Source of the DNA: Methanobacterium sp. | Lineage (GTDB): Archaea > Methanobacteriota > Methanobacteria > Methanobacteriales > Methanobacteriaceae | Length of the DNA: 49,767 bases | Direction of reading: 5' to 3' | Assembly: GCA_030017655.1 (NCBI GenBank) | Contig: JASEIM010000015.1 | Coordinates: 1 to 49,767, forward strand | Part shown: in pieces, positions 8,529 to 17,167 of the stretch | Layout of the letters: each line of letters begins with the position of its first letter | Position numbering within the stretch: position 1 is the first letter of the stretch | Notes under the pieces: model-generated | Told to the model about the DNA's origin: nothing | The model's database searches: none | The model's input: only the letters and a program-made list of their open reading frames with translations | Position numbers and translations under genes: made by a program

Positions 8529-9461
8529 ATGGACCCTCGACTGAACATTATAATCATAATTTTTATTGCAGTAATACTGGATCTCATATTAGGCGAACCA
8601 CCGGCAAAAATACATCCTGTAGTCTGGATGGGAAAATTAATTGACTACTTCAGGAACTATTTAATAAAATATAGGAATAAATTATCTGGGATACTATTAA
8701 CATTGATTATTGCACTGATTTTTACACTTGCAACTTATGTCTTACTCAATTGGTTGACATTTAATTATATTATTTATATCTTGGTTTCTGCTGTAGTTTT
8801 ATCCATCACATTTGCCATTAAAGCTTTATATAATGCTGCTGAAGGTATTGAAAATGATTTAAATGTTGATATAGTGAGAGCAAGGAAGTCTATGTCATAT
8901 CTTGTTAGTAGAAATACAGATGAGCTTTCACAGAGCGAAATAGTATCTGCTGCTATTGAAACCCTCACAGAAAACATCACAGACTCTGTAATTGCTCCCC
9001 TTTTCTATGCATTCATATTTTCAGTTCCAGGTGCGGTTGTTTACAGAGCTATTAACACGCTTGATGCTATGGTGGGCTATAAGACTCCTGAAAACATTGA
9101 AATAGGCTGGTTTCCGGCAAAGACGGATGATGTTTTGAATTATATTCCTGCAAGAATAACGGGGATACTGGTTGTAATTGCAGCAGCTCTTTTAAGGATG
9201 GACTGGAGGAATGCATACAGGATTATGATGCGTGATGCAAGGAATCCTGAAAGCCCTAATTCAGGGTATCCTATGGCCGCTGCAGCAGGTGCACTCGGAA
9301 TAAAACTAAAGAAAATAGGTTATTATGAAATAGGGGACGAGATAGACGTTTTAAGCCCCGATAAAGTTGCTAAAGCTGTATCACTTTCAAAAATGACCAT
9401 AACGCTGTTTTTATTATCAGCAGCTATCCTTTATTTGTTAATTTTATTTATCTTTCTTTAA
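8529..9461 (+). CDS. cbiB: adenosylcobinamide-phosphate synthase CbiB/CobD
   Basis: CbiB attaches the aminopropanol-phosphate arm to adenosyl-cobyric acid in cobalamin synthesis and is an integral membrane enzyme. The family signature near the N-terminus is clear (DLILGEPPAKIHPVVWMG), followed by hydrophobic helices and the conserved segment RARKSMSYLVSRNTDEL, TENITDSVIAPLFY and RDARNPESPNSGYPMAAAAGAL. The frame extends to 8439, but ATG 8529 behind AAGTGAA gives the usual family N-terminus and 310 residues. cbiG follows 63 bp later on the same strand. Confidence 0.93.
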   Translation: MDPRLNIIIIIFIAVILDLILGEPPAKIHPVVWMGKLIDYFRNYLIKYRNKLSGILLTLIIALIFTLATYVLLNWLTFNYIIYILVSAVVLSITFAIKALYNAAEGIENDLNVDIVRARKSMSYLVSRNTDELSQSEIVSAAIETLTENITDSVIAPLFYAFIFSVPGAVVYRAINTLDAMVGYKTPENIEIGWFPAKTDDVLNYIPARITGILVVIAAALLRMDWRNAYRIMMRDARNPESPNSGYPMAAAAGALGIKLKKIGYYEIGDEIDVLSPDKVAKAVSLSKMTITLFLLSAAILYLLILFIFL

Positions 9462-9524
9462 ATTTAAATTAGAACAGTTAAACAGCATAATCTATATTAT
9501 ATAAAAAATATATTTACTGATATA

Positions 9525-10517
9525 ATGAAAATAGCCATAATTACAATAACTGATGATGCACAGGTACTTGCATTCAGGCTTGCGGTCCGTTTAGAAGATG
9601 ATCCTACTGTTATAACTGTAAGTATATTCCATAAAAACGTTAAAAATGCTTTAGAGGTAGCTTTCAGAGAATATGATTGTATAATTTGTATTATGGCTGC
9701 AGGAATTGTTGTCAGGAATATATGTGGTTTGATCAAGAATAAAATGGAGGATCCGGCAGTAATTGTAATGGATGATGCTGGAAAACATGTTATAAGTCTT
9801 CTTTCAGGTCATTTTGGCGGTGCAAATAGCATTGCATTGAAGACTGCAGAAATTATTGGTGCAAAGCCGGTTATAACAACTGCTACAGATGTCCATGGTA
9901 AAATTGGGATAGATACAATTGCAGGTAAATATTTCCTTGATATCGATGATCCTGGAAGGATAAAAGGGATAAACAATGCTCTTTTAGAGGATAAAACCCC
10001 TGATCTCTATATTCCAGAACGATTTAATTTTATTTTTGATGATCCTTTAATCACTAGCTCTTATAATGAATATAAATCTGTAGATGATCATTTAAAAGCC
10101 GTTTTTGAAGATAATGAAATAATTTTAAAACCAAAAAAGCTTGTTGCTGGGATAGGTGCACGGAAGGGTGTTTCGCAGGCTATGGTTCAGAAAGCCATTG
10201 AGGGCATGATATACCAGCTTGATCTATTTGTTGAGAGGATTGATGCAATTTCAACGGCTGAAATTAAGCAGCATGAATCAGGAATCATTGAAACAGCATT
10301 GAAACTTGATTTACCTCTGGAAATTGTTTCCATGGATAAAATTAAAAATTTTAATGATCCGCAGTGCTCAAAATCTGATTTTGTGAAGGATAAATTCGGT
10401 GTTTATGGAATATCAGAGCCATCAGCACTGATAGCAGCAGGTAAAGGTTCAAAGTTAATATTCCGAAAAACAGCGTTTAATGGGGTTACAGTAGCATTAG
10501 CAGTGTCGTCTAATTGA
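9525..10517 (+). CDS. cbiG: cobalt-precorrin-5A hydrolase CbiG
   Basis: CbiG opens the lactone ring of cobalt-precorrin-5A and releases acetaldehyde in the anaerobic corrin pathway. The 330-residue protein has the N-terminal CbiG domain (IMAAGIVVRNICGLI, DDAGKHVISLLSGHFGGAN), a linker, and a C-terminal domain starting at LVAGIGARKGVSQ and ending with SEPSALIAAG. Both halves are complete. It probably forms a unit with cbiB just upstream. No strong ribosome site precedes ATG 9525. Confidence 0.93.
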   Translation: MKIAIITITDDAQVLAFRLAVRLEDDPTVITVSIFHKNVKNALEVAFREYDCIICIMAAGIVVRNICGLIKNKMEDPAVIVMDDAGKHVISLLSGHFGGANSIALKTAEIIGAKPVITTATDVHGKIGIDTIAGKYFLDIDDPGRIKGINNALLEDKTPDLYIPERFNFIFDDPLITSSYNEYKSVDDHLKAVFEDNEIILKPKKLVAGIGARKGVSQAMVQKAIEGMIYQLDLFVERIDAISTAEIKQHESGIIETALKLDLPLEIVSMDKIKNFNDPQCSKSDFVKDKFGVYGISEPSALIAAGKGSKLIFRKTAFNGVTVALAVSSN

Positions 10518-10676
10518 TATTCATGATTAAAATTAATAGATAATTATTTATCACATATTCCTAAAAAGAGGATAACATAACTATTAAAACCAAAATGTTT
10601 TTTATTTATCAAATATAAAGAATAATAGTTAGACTATTTTATAAATTATTTTATTAGTAGTTATGGAGGCTATATT

Positions 10677-10925
10677 ATGAGTGAAGATGCATTTGATCGT
10701 GTTAATCAAATATTACATCATATAATGGAAGATACAAGTGTCCCAAGGAATATTAGAAGGGCAGCGGAAGAATCTAAAGATATTTTGGCTAAGGATGATG
10801 AAGATCCTACTGTGCGTGCAAGTACGGTGATTTCAATACTTGATGAAATCAGTAATGACCCTAACATCCCTATTCATGCAAGAACGCTTATTTGGAATAT
10901 TTTAAGCGAATTAGAGTCTATTTAA
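10677..10925 (+). CDS. UPF0147 family small protein
   Basis: This 82-residue, acidic, all-helical protein matches the archaeal UPF0147 family (for example IMEDTSVPRNIRRAAEES and DPNIPIHARTLIW). The family is widespread in Euryarchaeota and its function is not known. A clear GGAGG ribosome site lies 7 nt before the ATG. It stands alone in its own short transcription unit between cbiG and a convergent aldolase gene. Confidence 0.9.
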   Translation: MSEDAFDRVNQILHHIMEDTSVPRNIRRAAEESKDILAKDDEDPTVRASTVISILDEISNDPNIPIHARTLIWNILSELESI

Positions 10926-11087
10926 GACTAATTTAATTTAAATATTCATTAATTTCACTAATTTTTTGATTATAATATATCGTAAAAAGCTATCATGTCA
11001 TATTTTATCGTATTTTTTTAAATTTTCCTAAAAGCCAGCTAATCTCATATATGAGATGGATGGAATAAGTCCAAGTTCTAATTTATT

Positions 11088-11675
11088 TTAACTGATTGAA
11101 TTTAAGGCATTGGCTATAAACTGAGTTTTAGCTATATCTTCTATAAATTCAGCGAGAATGGCAGCTTCATCCAGATCGACACCTGCTGCAACAAGTCCAT
11201 GATTTTTTAAAATTACCACATCCTCATTTTTCATTATTTGTGCTGTATCTTTTGCCAGTTCATCGCTTCCAGGCTTAGAGTACTTTACAAAAGGAATAAC
11301 AGGATTTTTAATTACACCAAAACCCTCTAATCGTTTTAATGGCTTATCAGACATTGAAAAGCCTGTTGCATAAGGTGGATGCCCATGGACAATCCCCATT
11401 ATGTCATCTCTATTTTTATAAATACCGAGATGTAAAAATGTCTCTGAAGAAGGTTTTTTATCCCCTTCCAACACATTTCCATCCAGATCAATGATTATGA
11501 TATCGTTCTGGGTTACATTTTTTTTAGCAATACCGCTTCTCGTAATTGCCACTTTTTGAACACCATTTTCATCAAATCTGGCACTTATATTCCCTGATTT
11601 ACCCGGTACAAGATGTTTTTTGTAAATATAATGAGATACTCTAATAATTTCCTTTATAATTCCATCTTTATCCAT
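11088..11675 (-). CDS. class II aldolase, L-fuculose-phosphate aldolase type
   Basis: The 195-residue protein belongs to the zinc-dependent class II aldolase/adducin family. The catalytic glutamate motif KPSSETFLHLGIY, the zinc histidines in IVHGHPPYA and the third histidine in LKNHGLVAAG are all present. In methanogens an enzyme of this type can release lactaldehyde for the lactate part of coenzyme F420, which is a plausible role here but not shown by sequence. It starts at ATG 11675 behind GGGGAT. It lies downstream of the DP1 gene on the same strand with a 27-bp gap. Confidence 0.85.
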   Translation of the reverse strand: MDKDGIIKEIIRVSHYIYKKHLVPGKSGNISARFDENGVQKVAITRSGIAKKNVTQNDIIIIDLDGNVLEGDKKPSSETFLHLGIYKNRDDIMGIVHGHPPYATGFSMSDKPLKRLEGFGVIKNPVIPFVKYSKPGSDELAKDTAQIMKNEDVVILKNHGLVAAGVDLDEAAILAEFIEDIAKTQFIANALNSIS

Positions 11676-11702
11676 TTTAATCCCCTGAATCAGAAAAAAA
11701 AT

Positions 11703-13205
11703 TTAGTTTGTAAATTTTAAAAGTTTTAAAACCCCTTTATTAAGAACGGGAACTTCACCGCATGTGGGCATAATGTTGTAGATCTTCTGGAACTCTGTCT
11801 GAGACTGGAATGTCCCTGAGTTAATCATGTGAATGCCTTTATGCTTCTTATAAGCGTTAATATGCACATGACCTGTATGGAAAACGTCAGGAATTTCTTC
11901 GATGACCAAATGATCTTCATATTCAGATGCAAGAGGGGTTCGTTCACCATAAATTGGGGCTAAATGCCTTTTTTCAAGTAATTCTTTCATAATCAGGTCT
12001 GATTCCTGGTGAGAAAGCCCCTTAATTGTCATGGCAAGATCATCAAAGCTTCTTCCATGATATATTAGTGTATTAATTCCATCAAGGCTCACAATCCCTG
12101 GATTACTTACAAATTCCACATTTTTAAGCTCACATAAAGATTTAGCATATTCTTCAGATATTGAGGGCTGTGGTTCAGCTAAACGTGTTGCATCGTGGTT
12201 TCCTGGGGCTATCACTATTTTTATGTCATTTCTAATTTCTCCAAACAGTCTTGCAGCTTCTTCATACTGTTGATAAATGTCTTTGATAGTGAGTTCTTTT
12301 TCCTGATGAGGATAAACTCCAATTCCATCCACCACATCTCCAGCTACAACTAAATATTTGACATTTTCAGCGATTTTAACCTGTTCATTATCTCCAAAGT
12401 CTGTATTTATCCATTTAATGAATTTATTGAAAGCATCTCCTAGGAAAGTGGAGCTTCCAATATGTACATCGCTGATAAAAACGGCTGAAAAGTCCATTGG
12501 TTTTTCGTCAATCCGGGGAACACCAGGATGAACGAGATCTGATGCTATTACAAAATTTCCCTTTTTACTACCTATAACCCCAATAACTTCGTCCTTTACT
12601 ATGAGTTCGGACTTTTCAAAGAGCTTATGATTCTCGTTATGAATTAATATGTTAATATTTCCAGTTTCATCTTCCAATTCAATGATTTTATGGTTATTCT
12701 TAGTGTTTATAACATCATTTACCATTCCTATTATCTTAACTACATCTTCGGTGTTTCTAATTCTATTTATAGGGCGGTGATCCTTTAATTCTCCTCTTTT
12801 ATCTAAAAATCCTCTTAATTTTTCGAACCTGCTTTTGAAGTAGGATGAAAAATCTTTAATTTCCCCGCTTGTATAGGATTTTCTGCTTGTATCCTGAATA
12901 ACGTGGAAATCGAATGGCCTTCCACTGGAAAATTTCTTTTGGGGAGGTTTGGATATGTTTTTAGAGGGGGTTAAATCACCAGCAGTTTCATCATCAGTTA
13001 TAATATTTTCTGAATCCTTTTCTTTTAGGAATTTATCCAGTATTTCTTCTGTTAAAACAAAAATATCTTCATTAGAATACAGCAACTCTTCGATGAGAGA
13101 ATCTGTAACGTTATGAGAATTTTCATGGTTTTTTATGCGTTCGTATGCTTTATCGTTTACCAAGATATTTGCATTGGTGAACTTAACAATGATATCGTTG
13201 TTCAT
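11703..13205 (-). CDS. polB: DNA polymerase D small subunit DP1 (proofreading exonuclease)
   Basis: DP1 is the 3'-5' exonuclease subunit of the archaeal replicative polymerase PolD. The 500-residue protein has an N-terminal region with a low-complexity linker, an OB-fold (DEVIGVIGSKKGNFVIASDLV) and a calcineurin-like phosphoesterase domain. That domain carries FISDVHIGS, VVAGDVVDGIG, APGNHDATR, LIYHGRSFDD and HTGHVHINAYKK, so all metal ligands are present. The frame extends to TTG 13220, but ATG 13205 just after GGGGT is preferred. The large subunit gene is not in the window. It lies about 4 kb from the origin. Confidence 0.95.
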   Translation of the reverse strand: MNNDIIVKFTNANILVNDKAYERIKNHENSHNVTDSLIEELLYSNEDIFVLTEEILDKFLKEKDSENIITDDETAGDLTPSKNISKPPQKKFSSGRPFDFHVIQDTSRKSYTSGEIKDFSSYFKSRFEKLRGFLDKRGELKDHRPINRIRNTEDVVKIIGMVNDVINTKNNHKIIELEDETGNINILIHNENHKLFEKSELIVKDEVIGVIGSKKGNFVIASDLVHPGVPRIDEKPMDFSAVFISDVHIGSSTFLGDAFNKFIKWINTDFGDNEQVKIAENVKYLVVAGDVVDGIGVYPHQEKELTIKDIYQQYEEAARLFGEIRNDIKIVIAPGNHDATRLAEPQPSISEEYAKSLCELKNVEFVSNPGIVSLDGINTLIYHGRSFDDLAMTIKGLSHQESDLIMKELLEKRHLAPIYGERTPLASEYEDHLVIEEIPDVFHTGHVHINAYKKHKGIHMINSGTFQSQTEFQKIYNIMPTCGEVPVLNKGVLKLLKFTN

Positions 13206-13346
13206 GGCTACCCCGTGCAAAGCTTTTTGTATGTATATTTATAATCATATTATAATATTAAATCTAGTTTTTAACCAAAAAATTAAAATTAATCAACAGC
13301 AAAGATAAATTAAAAATACGAGAAATACTAATAATCAGGTGATAAA

Positions 13347-13868
13347 TTGCCAAGAATCATAAAATTTATACTTTTCCTTTTACTCTTTGGATTATTCTTT
13401 GAAGCAGGGCTTTTCAGTTCCTATACAATAGTTACTTCCCAACCTCCGGATGTTGGAAGTCTTATAGACATGCAAACCAGTAAATTAGCCGCTATATGGG
13501 AAAGTATCAGCTTCGGTTCTGACGGCAATTCAACCAATACCCTTAAAATATTAAATGGAGATCCAGTGATTCAGACCCTTAAAAATAAAACAGGTCTAAA
13601 TGGTGTAAATTTAGAGACAATGACTGCAACTTCAGATGATGACATGAGTAAGAAAGAAATATTAGTTACTATAAACGCAGAGGGATATAAAGACACAGTT
13701 TCTGGCGGGGCTACTACTGGAAATAAGACAGGTGGGCAAATAGTAATTACTGCTACCGAAAAATATTCACTTACAGCCACAGCCACAGCCAAAAAGAAGA
13801 CAAGAGGGGTTGAAATTAATGTTAACACCATTAAAATAACCTCTTTAAAGAAGGTATACGCTCAATGA
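13347..13868 (+). CDS. membrane-anchored extracytoplasmic protein of unknown function
   Basis: The 173-residue protein starts with a hydrophobic stretch (about residues 5-30) that acts as a signal anchor. A Thr/Ser/Asn/Lys-rich domain follows that should lie outside the cell. The TTG start at 13347 is set by a strong AGGTGAT ribosome site 3 nt upstream. I do not recognise a named domain. It is divergent from the DP1 gene and 73 bp before cobJ on the same strand, an order also found near the Methanothermobacter origin, from memory. Confidence 0.75.
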   Translation: MPRIIKFILFLLLFGLFFEAGLFSSYTIVTSQPPDVGSLIDMQTSKLAAIWESISFGSDGNSTNTLKILNGDPVIQTLKNKTGLNGVNLETMTATSDDDMSKKEILVTINAEGYKDTVSGGATTGNKTGGQIVITATEKYSLTATATAKKKTRGVEINVNTIKITSLKKVYAQ

Positions 13869-13941
13869 AGTTTAAACCACTACTGGGTTAACAAATTTAA
13901 ATTTATTTTTTTAAATATTTTATTTTTAAGCAGGTGTAGTA

Positions 13942-15003
13942 ATGATTAAAGTCATAGGCATTGGACCTTCTCGAGAAGATATAAGTATAAGAGCTTTAAA
14001 TGCTATTAAAGAGTCAGATGTGATAATCGCTTATAGGACATATATTAAGCCCATAGAAGATTTGCTCGAAGGTAAAGAAGTTATTAAAAAGGGTATGGGC
14101 GATGAAATAGAAAGAGCAGAGCTAGCTATTCAGAAATCAAGGGAAGGAATGAATGTTTCTATAATAAGTTCAGGAGATCCTGGTGTTTTTGGAATGGGAA
14201 ATGTGATTTTTCAGTTAATTGGCAAGTATACTGATATTGAGGTGGAATTAATTCCAGGGATCACAGCAGCTACTTTTGCCGCGTCAAAACTTGGAGCACC
14301 CCTCCACGATTTTGCGGTTATTAGTTTAAGTGATATTTTAACCCCCATATCTGAAATAAAGCGCAAAATTGAATTTGCATCTAAAGGAGACTTTGTAATA
14401 GCTATTTATAATCCCCTGAGCAAGACCAGGAAGAAACCTTTTGAAGAAGCTTATAAAATATTGCTTGAGGAAAAAAAACCTTCAACTCCAGTGGGAATCG
14501 TGCGTAGTAATGATGGTGATGTTCATATAACTGTAACTACCCTTGAAGATCTTAAAAATCATGAAATAAACATGTCCACAACCATAATTATAGGAAATTC
14601 AATGACTTATGTCCAGGATGGGTTCATGATTACTCCGAGAGGTTATGTAATCAGATCTTCAATACATCCACTTTCCAGGGAGTTTTATGAACGCTTTTTA
14701 GAGGGAGAGATTGTTGAAGGGCCTAATCTGGAATGTGATTTCTATCCCTGCCATGAAGCGGGCGAAAACTGCACCTTCTGTTACTGTCCTTTCTATCCCT
14801 GTGGAGATAGCTCCACTGGAGGTCGCTGGATAAAAGATAAGGGTGTATGGAGCTGCCAGGACTGCACATGGATACATGAAGATAAAACAGTTCAATGCAT
14901 AATGCCCAGATTCTGTGAAATTGTTAATGAAGTTAAAGACCTTAAAGATAAGAAAAAAGAGCTCCTGAAATTAAGAAGGGAATGCATTCAGAACACTCAA
15001 TAA
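13942..15003 (+). CDS. cobJ: cobalt-precorrin-3 C17-methyltransferase with a fused Cys-rich domain
   Basis: CobJ/CbiH methylates C17 and contracts the corrin ring. The N-terminal 245 residues form the tetrapyrrole methylase fold, with VIGIGPSREDIS, SSGDPGVFGMG, PGITAATFAASKLGAPLHDF and the SAM-region IGNSMTYV. Residues from about 255 on form a separate domain with 10 cysteines between positions 264 and 321, matching the cysteine-rich small domain that accompanies corrin enzymes in methanogens and probably binds metal. The ATG follows an AGGTG ribosome site. Confidence 0.93.
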   Translation: MIKVIGIGPSREDISIRALNAIKESDVIIAYRTYIKPIEDLLEGKEVIKKGMGDEIERAELAIQKSREGMNVSIISSGDPGVFGMGNVIFQLIGKYTDIEVELIPGITAATFAASKLGAPLHDFAVISLSDILTPISEIKRKIEFASKGDFVIAIYNPLSKTRKKPFEEAYKILLEEKKPSTPVGIVRSNDGDVHITVTTLEDLKNHEINMSTTIIIGNSMTYVQDGFMITPRGYVIRSSIHPLSREFYERFLEGEIVEGPNLECDFYPCHEAGENCTFCYCPFYPCGDSSTGGRWIKDKGVWSCQDCTWIHEDKTVQCIMPRFCEIVNEVKDLKDKKKELLKLRRECIQNTQ

Positions 15004-15149
15004 ATTAAGTTTAAATTGTTTATTTTGCTTTTATTTTTAATTCTTAATTCTTTAAGATCTTAAAAAATAATAAATATTACTTTTAACTTTATATTTAATA
15101 TTACAAATCTCTGATCTTCATTACCTGTATTTTAAAGGAGGCTGTAATT

Positions 15150-15785
15150 TTGAGTAAAATACTTATAACAAATATTAAAAGCAAAGAAAATGTGAAAAAA
15201 ATTTTACAGGAAATTGAACCAGATAAAATAGTTATTATATCTTCAAAAAAGGTTAAATTCACAGATTTTGATATTGAAATGGAAAATATAAGGGTAAAAG
15301 ATGACTTTGAAAAAATAATCCATGTATTCAATGGAATTTTAAACACTGAAGATGGCTTTGTAAATGTTTTTAAGCCTGATAAAGCCGGAATGTATCTCTT
15401 ATGGCTTGTACAGATGAATTTAATGAACCCTACATATATAATGGCCAGTGGAGAGCTTGAACAAATCCCAATAATTGGATCTGGCCAATTAACCAGTACT
15501 GAAGGTGAAATACTTAAATTAACTGATTGTCATGGTTTTATAGATCCAAAATCAGTAAATAAAGAGTTTGGAATTAAAGAAGAAGAGGCGAAGGAGTATT
15601 TGGAGAAACTTTCCAGTATGGGTGTTTTGAAATTCATAGAAACTAAAAAATTTAAAGTTGGAGATGAAAAAAAGCACCCCTACTATGCTACAGATCTACT
15701 GGAAAAAGTAAAGGAACTTGAAGATTTTTATGCAATGACTTCTACTGGAAAAATAATGTTGTATATGGTATTAACTGGTGAATAG
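15150..15785 (+). CDS. CARF-like/winged-helix regulator candidate, paralogue 1
   Basis: The 211-residue protein has an N-terminal alpha/beta domain (residues 1-100: KILITNIKSKENVKKIL, then DKIVIISSKK) and a C-terminal winged-helix-like half ending in a helical segment. Segment order and spacing match the proteins at 27636-28229 and 28692-29276: the phrase VIIS or IILTKG, then FEKI..VF, then a strand before PVS or PIIGS, then an HTH. The TTG start at 15150 is set by GGAGG 8 nt upstream. The resemblance to CARF-HTH regulators such as Csa3 is by pattern only. No CRISPR locus is near. Confidence 0.6.
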   Translation: MSKILITNIKSKENVKKILQEIEPDKIVIISSKKVKFTDFDIEMENIRVKDDFEKIIHVFNGILNTEDGFVNVFKPDKAGMYLLWLVQMNLMNPTYIMASGELEQIPIIGSGQLTSTEGEILKLTDCHGFIDPKSVNKEFGIKEEEAKEYLEKLSSMGVLKFIETKKFKVGDEKKHPYYATDLLEKVKELEDFYAMTSTGKIMLYMVLTGE

Positions 15786-16294
15786 AAGCAAATAAATCCA
15801 TATTTATGGTTTAAATGGTATTTCAACTATATTATCAGATTTAAAGATAATTTAACAGGCCGTTGAAATCCTCAAATTTCTGTCAAAATCTTTGATTTTT
15901 CATGCTTTGATTTTTGGGAATTACGATACTTAGCTTACGGAAAACTCCGTTTTCCGTGCTCCAAAACCGCAGGTTTTGAGAGTTCGTAAACTTGAAACTA
16001 TTCGAAAATTGAAATTTTCGATGCAACGAATCGAAGTTAGCAAAACTTCATTTTGCACTCCAAACACTTTGTGTTTTGATATTCGCATGCTATCGTTTCA
16101 AGAGTTAGAAAATATTGTAAAAAATAAAGGTTTTTTACACAGCAAAAAACTTCTTTTTTTTGCATGCTTTGCGTTTTCTAAAATTATATATTAAGTTCAA
16201 TAACATTGTCCAAATCTTCGATTTGGACGTAAATTGAAATATATATTAATTTCGATTACATTATCAAATTCTTCGAATTTGATAGGCATTGAAC
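15786..16294. repeat. array of short A/T-stem hairpins (no gene)
   Basis: This gap carries at least ten separate short hairpins, one after another. Stems include 15937-15957 (8 bp, loop CTCCG), 15962-15978 (7 bp, loop GCA), 16003-16020 (8 bp, loop GA), 16040-16056 (6 bp), 16062-16076 (6 bp), 16117-16138 (8 bp), 16142-16163 (8 bp), 16208-16228 (8 bp, loop CTTCG) and 16262-16284 (10 bp, loop TTC). Most have a run of 4-6 A in one arm and T in the other. A 72-codon open frame through it is an accident of composition. Confidence 0.75.
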
Positions 16295-16311
16295 TCAAAT
16301 CTTGAGTTCAA
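16289..16311 (-). terminator. terminator hairpin at the end of dapF
   Basis: A perfect 10-bp stem (TTGAACTCAA / TTGAGTTCAA) with a 3-nt loop spans the dapF stop codon at 16295-16297. Its place at the end of the lysA-dapF unit suggests transcript end formation or 3' protection. It belongs to the same style of hairpin as the array next to it. Confidence 0.5.
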
Positions 16312-17167
16312 TAACACCGTCAAAAACCAGGACAGCATCTCCTTCCATAAATGCCCCAAGGGTTCCATCTTCTTCATAAACTTCAATTCTTAAATCTCCA
16401 CCTGGAAGATGGACCAGAACGTTATTATCAAGCTTACCAAGCTTAAATCCTGATAAAACACATGAAGTGGCTCCAGTACCGCAAGCATAAGTAAAACCAG
16501 CACCTCTTTCCCATGTGGTCATATTTATTTCATTTTTACTTAATATTTTAACAAAATGGACGTTGGTTTTTTGTGGAAAAGATTCATGGGTTTCAATGGC
16601 AGGTCCAACTTCATTTAATGGTACTGCATCTATGTCGTCAGTGAAAATTACTGCATGAGGATTTCCAACACTTACAGCTGTCATTCTATAAGATGTTCCT
16701 TCTACATTTAATTTTTCATCTAAAAACTCCTCATTTTCACTTATCATTGGAACTTCAGATGCTTTAAATGTGGCTTTACCCATGTCTACTTTAGATGATG
16801 CTACTTCGCCATTTTTAACCTGCATGTCAACTATTTTGATGCCACCAAGTGTTTCAACATTGATTTTCTCTTTTTTAATAATTCCTCTATCATATACATA
16901 TTTGGCGAAGCATCTTATCCCGTTTCCACACATTTCAGCTTCAGAACCATCGGAATTAAAGATTCTAAACCGTATGTCTTCAGTTTTAGATGGACATACA
17001 AATATTACTCCATCTGCTCCAATAGAAAAACCACGTCTGCAGAGCTCTGCTGAAACTTCATTCTTCTTTGATTCAGGAATTATTTCTTCTTTTGTCTCAT
17101 CAATTACAATGTAGTCATTTCCAAGTCCGTGCATCTTTGAAAACTGAATTTCTTTTAAAGTCATCAT
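16295..17167 (-). CDS. dapF: diaminopimelate epimerase
   Basis: DapF converts LL- to meso-diaminopimelate, the substrate of LysA. The 290-residue protein carries both catalytic cysteines, in EAEMCGNGIRCFAKY (Cys80) and YACGTGATSCV, plus the two-lobed repeat architecture of the family. lysA ends with TAA directly before the first of two adjacent ATG codons (17167 and 17164). GAGGAT inside the last lysA codons is the ribosome site for either. The tight join shows a translationally coupled lysA-dapF operon. Confidence 0.95.
   Translation of the reverse strand: MMTLKEIQFSKMHGLGNDYIVIDETKEEIIPESKKNEVSAELCRRGFSIGADGVIFVCPSKTEDIRFRIFNSDGSEAEMCGNGIRCFAKYVYDRGIIKKEKINVETLGGIKIVDMQVKNGEVASSKVDMGKATFKASEVPMISENEEFLDEKLNVEGTSYRMTAVSVGNPHAVIFTDDIDAVPLNEVGPAIETHESFPQKTNVHFVKILSKNEINMTTWERGAGFTYACGTGATSCVLSGFKLGKLDNNVLVHLPGGDLRIEVYEEDGTLGAFMEGDAVLVFDGVIELKI

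Noticed and set aside
8721..8733. TTTACACTTGCAA in cbiB, near an origin box
   Set aside because: One mismatch in the core, no extension, and it lies inside conserved coding sequence; likely chance.
15976..16194. Open frame of 72 codons
   Set aside because: It runs straight through the hairpin array; the protein is an accident of the repeated A/T stems and has no ribosome site.
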